A program made the translations under genes and the position numbers. A model generated the notes under the pieces. It did not search any database and was not told where the DNA came from. It saw nothing but the letters and a program-made list of their open reading frames with translations. From positions 1 to 6,190 of the forward strand of contig JAGLRI010000078.1 in NCBI GenBank assembly GCA_023136395.1: a stretch of 6,190 nt of DNA, written 5' to 3'. Source of the DNA: Candidatus Bathyarchaeota archaeon. GTDB lineage: Archaea; Thermoproteota; Bathyarchaeia; Bathyarchaeales; Bathyarchaeaceae. Of this stretch, positions 1 to 5,417 are shown in pieces; positions within the stretch are counted from its first letter, which is position 1; every line of letters begins with the position of its first letter.

Positions 1-1
1 A

Positions 2-874
2 AGGAAATGGGAAGAGTGGCCCTTAACTGCCGAAAAATACGCCTCGTGGTTAGCAGCAACCCCCGGCCAATGCATCAACATCTTTCCGGATTACGAGACC
101 TTCGGGGAACACCAATGGCCTGAAACTGGAATACATGAGTTTCTAACCCACTTACTGCCCGAGATTCTTCACCATGAACATTTAACTTTGGCTACCCCCT
201 CGGAAGTGATACATAAGCATAAACCCATTGGGAACATAGATGTACCCGAGTTAAGTGCTGTTTCGTGGGCTGACCTAGAGAGGGATACCAGTTGCTGGCT
301 GGGGAATACCATGCAGTGGGCTTACTATACCACAATCAGAGAAATGGGACCACTAATCAAAGAGTCCCAAGATCAAGATTTCATCAAAATCTGGAAATAC
401 TTCCAAATAAGCGACCACCTCTATTACATGTTTACAGCCGGTGGAGCGCCGGGTGAAGTACATTCTTACTTCAACCCCTTTAGAACCCCTGTTGACGCCT
501 TCATCACCTGTCAAAGTGCAATAACGGACTTTGAAATGAGGTTACACCTCTTCACTGTTGCTGCTGGGGAGCCCTTTAAGTTCTACACAAGTGCTAAGAA
601 GAAAGCGTTTACTGGGGTGGAGGTAAAAAGTTTAAAGGGTTTTATCAACGCCGTCTCAAAAGTCAAGTTAAAATCTTTACAATTCCACAATGAAAGAGGC
701 GATTTCGAAAGCTGGGCAAAATTTAGTTTACGGAGTGGAGAGTTAGCGGACGATTTTCAAAGAATCAGAAGCTCAAAGATTGGTGGAAAACCCCTTAGAA
801 AGGCGATTGCACAAGTTGCCGAGAAACATTTCATTATGCTTTATGATAAAGTTAATGCTTTAGGATATTATTAA
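2..874 (+). CDS. GH57 alpha-amylase-like glycosidase with C-terminal DUF5752-like domain (5' partial)
   Basis: The frame is open from the left edge (first full codon at base 2), giving 290 residues of a longer protein. The TTG at 188 is an internal Leu: GH57 signatures lie upstream of it. Residues 28-39 read FPDYETFGEHQW, which is conserved region 4 of GH57 with the predicted catalytic acid/base Asp at residue 30. Residues 88-102 (SWADLERD...WLGN) match region 5, and residues 136-169 hold SDHLYYM and GEVHSYFNPF, typical of the MJ1611-type alpha-amylase subgroup. The region carrying the nucleophile Glu lies outside the window. From about residue 190 the protein continues with FKFY, TG, SLKGF, SLQFH and RGDFESW, a pattern I associate with DUF5752, whose function is unknown to me. 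Family knowledge points to alpha-1,4-glucan hydrolysis or transfer, probably cytoplasmic. It leads an apparent operon with the glycosyltransferase 30 nt downstream. Family call firm; exact substrate uncertain. Confidence 0.9.
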   Translation, partial: RKWEEWPLTAEKYASWLAATPGQCINIFPDYETFGEHQWPETGIHEFLTHLLPEILHHEHLTLATPSEVIHKHKPIGNIDVPELSAVSWADLERDTSCWLGNTMQWAYYTTIREMGPLIKESQDQDFIKIWKYFQISDHLYYMFTAGGAPGEVHSYFNPFRTPVDAFITCQSAITDFEMRLHLFTVAAGEPFKFYTSAKKKAFTGVEVKSLKGFINAVSKVKLKSLQFHNERGDFESWAKFSLRSGELADDFQRIRSSKIGGKPLRKAIAQVAEKHFIMLYDKVNALGYY

Positions 875-893
875 TAATTGACTAAACGTTTTC

Positions 894-897
894 GGTG
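894..897 (+). promoter_or_regulatory. Shine-Dalgarno supporting the TTG start at 905
   Basis: GGTG lies 7 nt before TTG and matches the anti-SD of archaeal 16S rRNA. It supports the TTG at 905 over the in-frame ATG at 917. Confidence 0.55.
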
Positions 898-904
898 CGT
901 CTGA

Positions 905-2068
905 TTGAAAATATTCATGTTAACTTGGGAGTTTCCCCCTAGAATAGTCGGAGGGATTGCTCGTCACTGTTTTGGTTTAACCAGAGCGCTGGCAAAAGCA
1001 GGTCACGAAGTAAGTGTAGTAACCCTCGAGTTTCCAGGGGCTCTTGAATATGAAGAGATGGACGGTGTTAAGCTTTTTCGTGTACCCATCGCGCTTGGAC
1101 ATCCCAACTTCTTAACGTGGGTTCTATTATTCAATCACTTTATTGAAAAACAAGTGGCTGAATTGTGTCGTGAAGAGAAACCCGACATTATTCATGCTCA
1201 TGACTGGGTAGTATCTCCCTCAGCTATTTCCTTAAAACTTTCTCTTAATGTACCCTTAGTTTTTACTATCCATAGCACGGAGATGGGAAGAGCACAAGGT
1301 CTTCGTAACCCTGATTCCTTTACAATTAATGGTTTTGAATGGTGGGCAACGTACGAAGCATGTAAGGTGATTGTAACAACTGAGGCGATGAAAAGAGAGG
1401 TCGGTGGTCACTTTGAACTTTCTACGAAAAAGATGGCGACGATTCCAAATGCTATTGACCAAAAGAAATTTGATATTGTTATAGATCGGAAATCAATCAA
1501 ACAACGATATGCGACACCTCATGAAAAGATAGTTCTCTTTGTTGGGAGACTTACCCCTCAAAAGGGTGTTGAATATCTTATCCACGCTGTCCCCCAAATT
1601 CTTCGCCATCATCCCGAGGCAAAATTTGTCATTGTAGGGGAAGGGTGGTTAAGGAGTAACTTGGAACAACTGGCTAGAAACAGTGGACACTCTGAAAAAA
1701 TCTTTTTTACTGGTTTCCTTTCTGAGAGAGATTTGTTAGAGATCATGTCTAGCGCGGATGTGTTGGTGCTGCCTTCCATCTACGAACCCTTCGGTATTGT
1801 CGCCCTGGAGGGATTAGCTGCTGGAATCCCCGTGGTCGCTTCCAGAATAGATGGTCTAGCTGAAGTCATCAATCACAACAAAAATGGTATCTTAGTGTAT
1901 CCAAGAAATCCTGAGTCGATTGCTTGGGGAGTAAATCAAATTCTTTCTGACTCTAACTACGCCCGACTTTTATGTACTAACGGTCAGAAAAAATTGCGAA
2001 AAACTTATAATTGGGATGCAGTTGCTGAGAAAACGGAAAGAGTCTACGAGGATGCGGTGAAACTTTAA
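905..2068 (+). CDS. GT4-family glycosyltransferase, glycogen synthase-like
   Basis: A 387-residue GT-B fold enzyme. The N-terminal Rossmann domain opens with MKIFMLTWEFPPRIVGG, the glycine loop of GT4/GT5 synthases at residues 16-17. HAHDW (97-101) and HSTEMGR (123-129) are typical of glycogen synthase-like members. The C-terminal domain carries GRLTPQK (Arg215 and Lys220, expected to bind the donor phosphates) and the E-x7-E motif EPFGIVALE (Glu294 and Glu302). All expected catalytic-site residues are present and the length is normal. The start is TTG at 905, preceded by GGTG at 894-897 with 7 nt spacing. The next Met (917) would cut into the first beta strand, so TTG is preferred. It probably extends an alpha-glucan from ADP- or UDP-glucose in the cytoplasm, a job that fits the GH57 gene just upstream. 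Donor and acceptor cannot be read from sequence, and another cytoplasmic glycosyl transfer is possible. Confidence 0.9.
   Translation: MKIFMLTWEFPPRIVGGIARHCFGLTRALAKAGHEVSVVTLEFPGALEYEEMDGVKLFRVPIALGHPNFLTWVLLFNHFIEKQVAELCREEKPDIIHAHDWVVSPSAISLKLSLNVPLVFTIHSTEMGRAQGLRNPDSFTINGFEWWATYEACKVIVTTEAMKREVGGHFELSTKKMATIPNAIDQKKFDIVIDRKSIKQRYATPHEKIVLFVGRLTPQKGVEYLIHAVPQILRHHPEAKFVIVGEGWLRSNLEQLARNSGHSEKIFFTGFLSERDLLEIMSSADVLVLPSIYEPFGIVALEGLAAGIPVVASRIDGLAEVINHNKNGILVYPRNPESIAWGVNQILSDSNYARLLCTNGQKKLRKTYNWDAVAEKTERVYEDAVKL
2056..2060 (+). promoter_or_regulatory. Shine-Dalgarno inside the glycosyltransferase 3' end
   Basis: GGTGA stands 7 nt before the ATG at 2068, inside the last codons of the preceding gene. 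It serves the winged-helix gene at a TAATG stop-start overlap. Confidence 0.65.
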
Positions 2069-2343
2069 TGAACACAGATTTTCCTAAAAGGTATTCCTCG
2101 TTTTCTCTATCGGATGATTTTCAACTACTATGCATGCTATCCAACATCGGTGTGATCACGCCCGCTAAATCATTAACAATAGAAGAACTTTCCGAACGTA
2201 CTAGACTGGAGATTTCTGTCATACAAAAACTTCTCTCAAAATTAGTTCAAGAGGGATATGTTGAAGTTTCTACAATTGAGTTCACTGAGAAATATTATCT
2301 CACACTAAACGGCATTCGAAAAGTTTTAAGTACCTATAGTTAG
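2068..2343 (+). CDS. Small winged-helix DNA-binding protein
   Basis: A 91-residue protein that looks like a single winged-helix domain. There is a first helix around residues 15-28, then a helix-turn-helix made of TIEELSERTRL (37-47) and the likely recognition helix ISVIQKLLSKLVQEGY (49-64), a short beta wing around 65-80, and a closing helix after LTLNGIRKVL (78-87). This arrangement resembles MarR/ArsR-like archaeal regulators, but no named family is certain and no ligand or metal site is visible. Its ATG overlaps the stop of the upstream glycosyltransferase (TAATG), with GGTGA at 2056-2060 seven nt ahead, so translation is probably coupled. The TAG stop is followed directly by an in-frame TAA. 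By position it may regulate its own alpha-glucan operon or the convergent glycosyltransferase; this is inference. Confidence 0.75.
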   Translation: MNTDFPKRYSSFSLSDDFQLLCMLSNIGVITPAKSLTIEELSERTRLEISVIQKLLSKLVQEGYVEVSTIEFTEKYYLTLNGIRKVLSTYS

Positions 2344-2355
2344 TAACGATCTTTT

Positions 2356-2602
2356 CTAATCACCATTTTGCAGACGAGGTTCTTTCTTTTGAAACGTCTC
2401 CCTTAACCTTTCAGCAGCATCCTAGGGTGTCACTGTATTGACAAATACGTCATTGGTCTTTTCTAAACCTGCCCAAATTATCAGCTTTGGGTGCACCTCA
2501 ATGTGCTAGTAGTAATTACGCGCTGACTGGGTTGCTGCAATGTGGAAAAAAGTTGTATGGGTGATCTGTTAACAGCGACTGCATGCATATCAGAATATAA
2601 TT
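2356..2602 (-). pseudogene. galT: Decayed C-terminal remnant of galactose-1-phosphate uridylyltransferase (GalT)
   Basis: Read on the minus strand, 2563-2540 gives HPYNFFPH, the GalT 'PPYNFFLH' region. After a shift of one frame, 2514-2485 reads YY*HIEVHPKL, matching the conserved YHWHIEVHPKL with TGG changed to TAG. The same frame runs on through IIWAGLEKTNDVFVNTVTP, a second TAG where the family has Glu (TP-E-DAAERLRE), and on to a TAG stop at 2356-2358. The gene thus has a frameshift somewhere in 2539-2515 and two premature stops (2506-2508 and 2422-2424). It lacks everything upstream, including the HPH active-site region. Recognisable similarity fades at about 2563 and the adjoining glycosyltransferase ends at 2603, so the left limit of the original gene is unknown. 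GalT moves UMP between glucose-1-P and galactose-1-P. An intact copy probably followed the minus-strand glycosyltransferase as an operon partner. A sequencing or assembly error is less likely given several independent lesions. Confidence 0.8.
2380..2390 (+). terminator. Possible T-rich terminator of the plus-strand operon
   Basis: TTCTTTCTTTT lies about 40 nt after the winged-helix stop, with a further T-rich patch at 2352-2357. Archaeal transcription can end on such tracts without a hairpin. The same bases are part of the galT relic on the other strand, so the assignment is weak. Confidence 0.25.
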
Positions 2603-3862
2603 TTAAGGATTTGTGGAGTCTACGAGTTCTGTATATAGTTGGATTGTCCTTTTAGATGCTATATCCCAACTAAACTCTTCGAGAACTCGTTTTCTACCGT
2701 TTTGACCCAGTTGGACTTTTCGTGCTGGATTCTCTAAGACATTGACAATCCCCTTAGCGATGTCCGCTGGGTCATTTGGATTGACGTGGAAACCACATTG
2801 ATTTGGTTCATCTGGAATTACGATTTCCCTCATTCCGCTTATCCCAGCAGCTCCAACCACCACCGGTTTTTCCATGCTCATAGCCTCCAAGGCTACGATC
2901 CCAAAGGGTTCGTACAAACTGGGAAATACTGCTACATCACAAGCTGCGTAATGGGCGATCCTCTCCTTCTCCGGGATAAACTCGAAGCGAAATTTTACGG
3001 AGTCATGAAGATTCAAATCGTGTACCAACTTTTCTAAGTATATCTGCATTCCACCGATGCCTACTATCACAAGCTTGAGGTTAGGAATTTCCTTTAAAAC
3101 ATTAGGCATAGCTAGAATCAGTTTATCTACGCCCTTGACCCCTACCAATCTACCGAGGAATAGAACCATGGAGTCGTTGTCGTTGACCCCGTATCTGTGT
3201 CTCACCTCCTTTATCTTCTCTTCACTCACACTTCCCATATAGTATTTCTTTGGGTCTACACCATTATAACACACACGAATCTTCTCCGCTGGAAAACCAG
3301 ATTCTATTAATTCACATTTCATTGCCTGAGAAACGGTAACAATAATATCAGCCATTTGTCCGCCACGCTCTTCAAAACCACTTATAACGTCGGATCCATT
3401 GCCCATGGTCCGCCCCCTTTCTGTCGAGTGCACATGAAAAACAAAAGGTAGACCGAGTTCCTTTTTAACGGCAACCCCGGCGATCATAGACAGCCAGTCA
3501 TGGGCAATCACTATATCGTACTTAAATTTCTCCTTCCGAACAAGATCCTGAGTCAACTTTGAGGCGCTCAAGCAATTATACACTAGAACTTCTGAGAAAA
3601 ACTGGGTGCCTCTACCCCACTTTTTAATATCATCCGCCAGCATAATGGGTAGGGAATCAGAGATGTCGACATGAAGTGGTCGATGAACATCGATTCCATG
3701 CCATATCTCCCGTGTGGGAAGACTTCCTATATCAGTGTTCATCGTAAACACCGATATGTCGTGACCCTGCAAAATTATCTTCCTAGTGATCTCAGCAGCA
3801 TAAGTTCCAAGACCCCCTACAATTTTTGGGGGATACTCGTAAACTAACATCGCCATCTTCAT
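2603..3862 (-). CDS. Second GT4-family glycosyltransferase, glycogen synthase-like
   Basis: A 419-residue GT-B enzyme paralogous to the one at 905-2068. The start MKMAMLVYEYPPKIVGGLG carries the glycine loop at residues 16-17. AHDWL (120-124) and HSTERGR (145-151) match the synthase-like subgroup. The C-terminal domain has GRLVGVKG (Arg238, Lys243) and EPFGIVALE (Glu318 to Glu326). The catalytic set is complete and no membrane segment is seen, so it should be a cytoplasmic, retaining glycosyltransferase, plausibly using nucleotide-glucose for alpha-glucan synthesis. It differs from its neighbour paralogue by insertions around residues 66-96 and 345-358, suggesting a distinct acceptor or role. 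ATG at 3862 has GGAG (3871-3874 on this strand) 8 nt upstream; ATGs two and four codons later are less well spaced. It is probably transcribed alone from the promoter near 3902. A galT relic follows its stop. Confidence 0.9.
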   Translation of the reverse strand: MKMAMLVYEYPPKIVGGLGTYAAEITRKIILQGHDISVFTMNTDIGSLPTREIWHGIDVHRPLHVDISDSLPIMLADDIKKWGRGTQFFSEVLVYNCLSASKLTQDLVRKEKFKYDIVIAHDWLSMIAGVAVKKELGLPFVFHVHSTERGRTMGNGSDVISGFEERGGQMADIIVTVSQAMKCELIESGFPAEKIRVCYNGVDPKKYYMGSVSEEKIKEVRHRYGVNDNDSMVLFLGRLVGVKGVDKLILAMPNVLKEIPNLKLVIVGIGGMQIYLEKLVHDLNLHDSVKFRFEFIPEKERIAHYAACDVAVFPSLYEPFGIVALEAMSMEKPVVVGAAGISGMREIVIPDEPNQCGFHVNPNDPADIAKGIVNVLENPARKVQLGQNGRKRVLEEFSWDIASKRTIQLYTELVDSTNP

Positions 3863-3870
3863 TTTCTGAA

Positions 3871-3906
3871 CTCCGAAGGACTTTATCTAGTCGATCGATT
3901 ATAAAA
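3871..3906 (-). promoter_or_regulatory. Core promoter and SD of the minus-strand glycosyltransferase
   Basis: On the minus strand TTTTATAA (3906-3899) resembles an archaeal TATA box. A start of transcription about 25 nt on, near 3876, would give a short leader carrying GGAG at 3874-3871, 8 nt before the ATG. No transcript data; inferred from motif and spacing only. Confidence 0.45.
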
Positions 3907-3916
3907 CAATTACTTT

Positions 3917-3923
3917 AAAAAAA
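3917..3923 (-). terminator. Possible poly-T terminator after the nucleotidyltransferase gene
   Basis: A run of seven T on the minus strand, about 90 nt beyond the stop at 4012 and just upstream of the next gene's TATA-like box. It could end the upstream transcript. The rest of the 149-nt gap (3863-4011) shows only AT-rich sequence, no RNA gene. Confidence 0.3.
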
Positions 3924-4011
3924 TTGTGAATTAAAGCATGATTAGGATGATGTTGAAATAACTTCCGATTATTCTGATGAGCGACTCACCGATTTTTATT
4001 AAGATATGTAA

Positions 4012-4791
4012 TTAAAAACTTTCAGCCATGGCCCAACAATGGATTTCTTCGAGAGCTGTAATGCCTTCTCTGAAAGCTTCTCGGGCATACTCCCAATTCT
4101 CTTGTATAATGATCCAATTGATGATTTGCTTAAAAAATTTGGATATGTGTCCTTTAGATCCAATTCCTTCTTCAACAATTGGTATTAACTCATCAAGTTT
4201 CAGGTTGAGAACATCCTTTGGTTTTGATGTAAGTAACATTGAAACGGAGTAGATATGTCCTTTCACAGTTGCTCCCAGTAATCTAATTATGGATGGAACT
4301 CGATTATCCGGTTTATCTATGAACCTTTCTATAAGTTTCTGTTTATCAGACTCGGTGCTAGCGAGAAACTTTCTTGCATAACTCAAATATGTCGAATCAT
4401 CCAACTTTTTTATATTAGACGGAAAATGACCCCACAAAACCTTATAGGTTCCTTCCGTAGGTGGTAACCACTCAGAAGGATATTCCTGCGAGTTGACGAA
4501 ATAGATCTGAAATTGACTAGCACCAAAATCTTGTGGATTGACCTTTCCAATGGCATTTTGAAACTTAATTGCACCCTCTACGTTGGGACTCTTTTCACCA
4601 TCCATCGCTTCAGGTTTTAGAAATACGTGAAAATCAAAGTCGGAGTACCCTTGTATAAAATCACCCTTCGCAGCTGATCCTTTTAAAATGATACATTCTA
4701 AATTATCCTTGAATGCGGTTTTACATGCTGAAACTACTAGAGTAATTGCATGATTCAACAATTCCGCTTTTGGCGGATCAAATTTCATCAT
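4012..4791 (-). CDS. Nucleotidyltransferase-fold protein with helical C-terminal domain
   Basis: A 259-residue protein. After an N-terminal helix it has LKGSAAKGDFIQGYSDFDFHVF (36-57), the GS...SDxD signature of the polymerase-beta/MNT nucleotidyltransferase fold, with Gly38-Ser39 and the metal-binding Asp51 and Asp53. The strand where the third carboxylate is often found reads QFQIYFV (93-99) without Asp or Glu, so catalysis is not assured. Residues from about 120 to 259 look mostly helical, as in stand-alone nucleotidyltransferases related to aminoglycoside adenylyltransferases. The protein may add a nucleotide to a small molecule or protein; the substrate is unknown. There is no small HEPN toxin gene next to it, so a MNT/HEPN toxin-antitoxin role is not supported. 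ATGs stand at 4791 and 4788. A GTGA at 4798-4795 is better spaced (6 nt) for 4788. It lies 46 nt downstream of the zinc-ribbon gene. Confidence 0.75.
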   Translation of the reverse strand: MMKFDPPKAELLNHAITLVVSACKTAFKDNLECIILKGSAAKGDFIQGYSDFDFHVFLKPEAMDGEKSPNVEGAIKFQNAIGKVNPQDFGASQFQIYFVNSQEYPSEWLPPTEGTYKVLWGHFPSNIKKLDDSTYLSYARKFLASTESDKQKLIERFIDKPDNRVPSIIRLLGATVKGHIYSVSMLLTSKPKDVLNLKLDELIPIVEEGIGSKGHISKFFKQIINWIIIQENWEYAREAFREGITALEEIHCWAMAESF

Positions 4792-4822
4792 CGGTCACGT
4801 TCTGTATGTATGCATTTTCAAA

Positions 4823-4830
4823 CTTTTATC
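4823..4830 (-). promoter_or_regulatory. Possible TATA box of the nucleotidyltransferase gene
   Basis: GATAAAAG on the minus strand stands about 32-39 nt before the ATG, between the two genes. It would allow transcription separate from the zinc-ribbon gene. Weak match in AT-rich DNA. Confidence 0.25.
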
Positions 4831-4837
4831 CTATTTG

Positions 4838-5335
4838 TTAGCTCGAAGAGACTTGTTTTCTTCTCTCCAAGCTATCCGCGAGTCGCTTAAGAGTTCTGTT
4901 CAATTCTTTCAGCTCTGTTATAACAATCTTTTTGAACTCCTCATCTGACAGTGTTTCGATGATCTTTCTTGGTTTTTCAGGCTCTTCTTTTGGCACAGTA
5001 CACTTTTCCAACTGTTGTTTTCGTTCCTCAATAAACTGCTTATATTCTTCCCTGGTCTTCCTTCTTTCATCGCTACTCAATTCACGAGGACTCTTCTGCT
5101 TAGTAGTGAGTAACCATTCGTTATATTTGGGAATCCATTGTTTTAGGAATTGAGCGTTGATCCATCCTTTCCGTCCGATGAGATAGTCATCTGGATTTCG
5201 CCATTCTCGCTCTTTCTTGTTTATAGTAACGAGTGTCACTGATAACGGTGCACCACAATGTTGACATTTTCCCGTCGTTTCTTCAAGCGGTCGACCACAA
5301 TTACCACAATAATTTTCCATCTCTTCAGCAAGCAA
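4838..5335 (-). CDS. Zinc-ribbon protein with charged helical tail, function unknown
   Basis: I do not recognise this 165-residue protein as a named family. It begins with a short zinc ribbon: CGNCG (10-14) and CQHCG (24-28) supply four cysteines in a CxxC-x10-CxxC arrangement. A Trp-rich segment follows (WRNPDDYLIGRKGW and QWIPKYNEWL, about 45-75), then a highly charged, probably helical stretch with many Lys, Glu and Arg (86-112), a Pro/Glu/Lys linker, and a final amphipathic helix likely to form a coiled coil (131-160). No signal peptide or membrane segment is visible. The start is TTG at 5335 because GGTGA (5346-5342) lies 6 nt upstream. The ATG at 5320 is about 20 nt away from the SD, though it would leave the zinc ribbon intact. 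A role in nucleic-acid or protein binding is possible but is inference. The promoter holds a palindrome described separately. Confidence 0.7.
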   Translation of the reverse strand: MLAEEMENYCGNCGRPLEETTGKCQHCGAPLSVTLVTINKKEREWRNPDDYLIGRKGWINAQFLKQWIPKYNEWLLTTKQKSPRELSSDERRKTREEYKQFIEERKQQLEKCTVPKEEPEKPRKIIETLSDEEFKKIVITELKELNRTLKRLADSLERRKQVSSS

Positions 5336-5339
5336 GATT

Positions 5340-5346
5340 CCTCACC
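5340..5346 (-). promoter_or_regulatory. Shine-Dalgarno deciding the TTG start of the zinc-ribbon gene
   Basis: GGTGAGG on the minus strand, with the GGTGA core 6 nt before TTG at 5335. It is the strongest SD in the window and favours TTG over the ATG five codons later. Confidence 0.65.
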
Positions 5347-5366
5347 TTAAATCTTTGTTTTTTCTG

Positions 5367-5388
5367 CATACATGAATAAACATGTATG
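5367..5388. promoter_or_regulatory. Perfect 8-bp inverted repeat over a TATA-like element
   Basis: CATACATG (5367-5374) and CATGTATG (5381-5388) are exact reverse complements around the spacer AATAAA. On the minus strand the spacer reads TTTATT and sits about 25-30 nt before the expected transcript start of the zinc-ribbon gene, with the SD just after that. The arrangement suits an operator for a dimeric regulator covering the TATA box. It could instead be an RNA hairpin in the tail of the upstream amidohydrolase transcript, but no T run follows it on either strand. Confidence 0.45.
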
Positions 5389-5390
5389 AA

Positions 5391-5404
5391 ATAAAAAAAA
5401 GAAA
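5391..5404 (-). terminator. Poly-T terminator of the amidohydrolase gene
   Basis: On the minus strand CTTTCTTTTTTTTAT begins about 14 nt after the stop at 5418 and holds eight consecutive T (5400-5393). T-rich tracts of this kind end transcription in archaea without needing a hairpin. Confidence 0.5.
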
Positions 5405-5417
5405 GGGGGTTTGGGAT

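Noticed and set aside
1256..1462. 68-codon open frame on the minus strand
   Set aside because: It lies wholly inside the well-supported glycosyltransferase gene, in antisense, with no recognisable motif.
2786..3242. Two short plus-strand open frames (2786-3037 and 3057-3242)
   Set aside because: Both are antisense to the minus-strand glycosyltransferase, and their translations are low-complexity with no motif.
3941..3995. Possible C/D-box sRNA (GATGATG and CTGATGA near 3946 and 3975)
   Set aside because: The C box does not fit RUGAUGA well and no final CUGA D box follows the second guide space.
4028..4252. 74-codon plus-strand open frame
   Set aside because: Antisense to the nucleotidyltransferase gene, with no family features.
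4932..5153. 73-codon plus-strand open frame rich in Ser, Leu and Phe
   Set aside because: It is the complement of Lys/Glu-rich coding sequence of the zinc-ribbon gene, so its hydrophobic look is an artefact.
4012..5335. MNT/HEPN-style toxin-antitoxin pair made of the nucleotidyltransferase and the zinc-ribbon protein
   Set aside because: The neighbour has no HEPN RxxxxH motif, and the nucleotidyltransferase is about twice the size of MNT antitoxins with its own helical domain.
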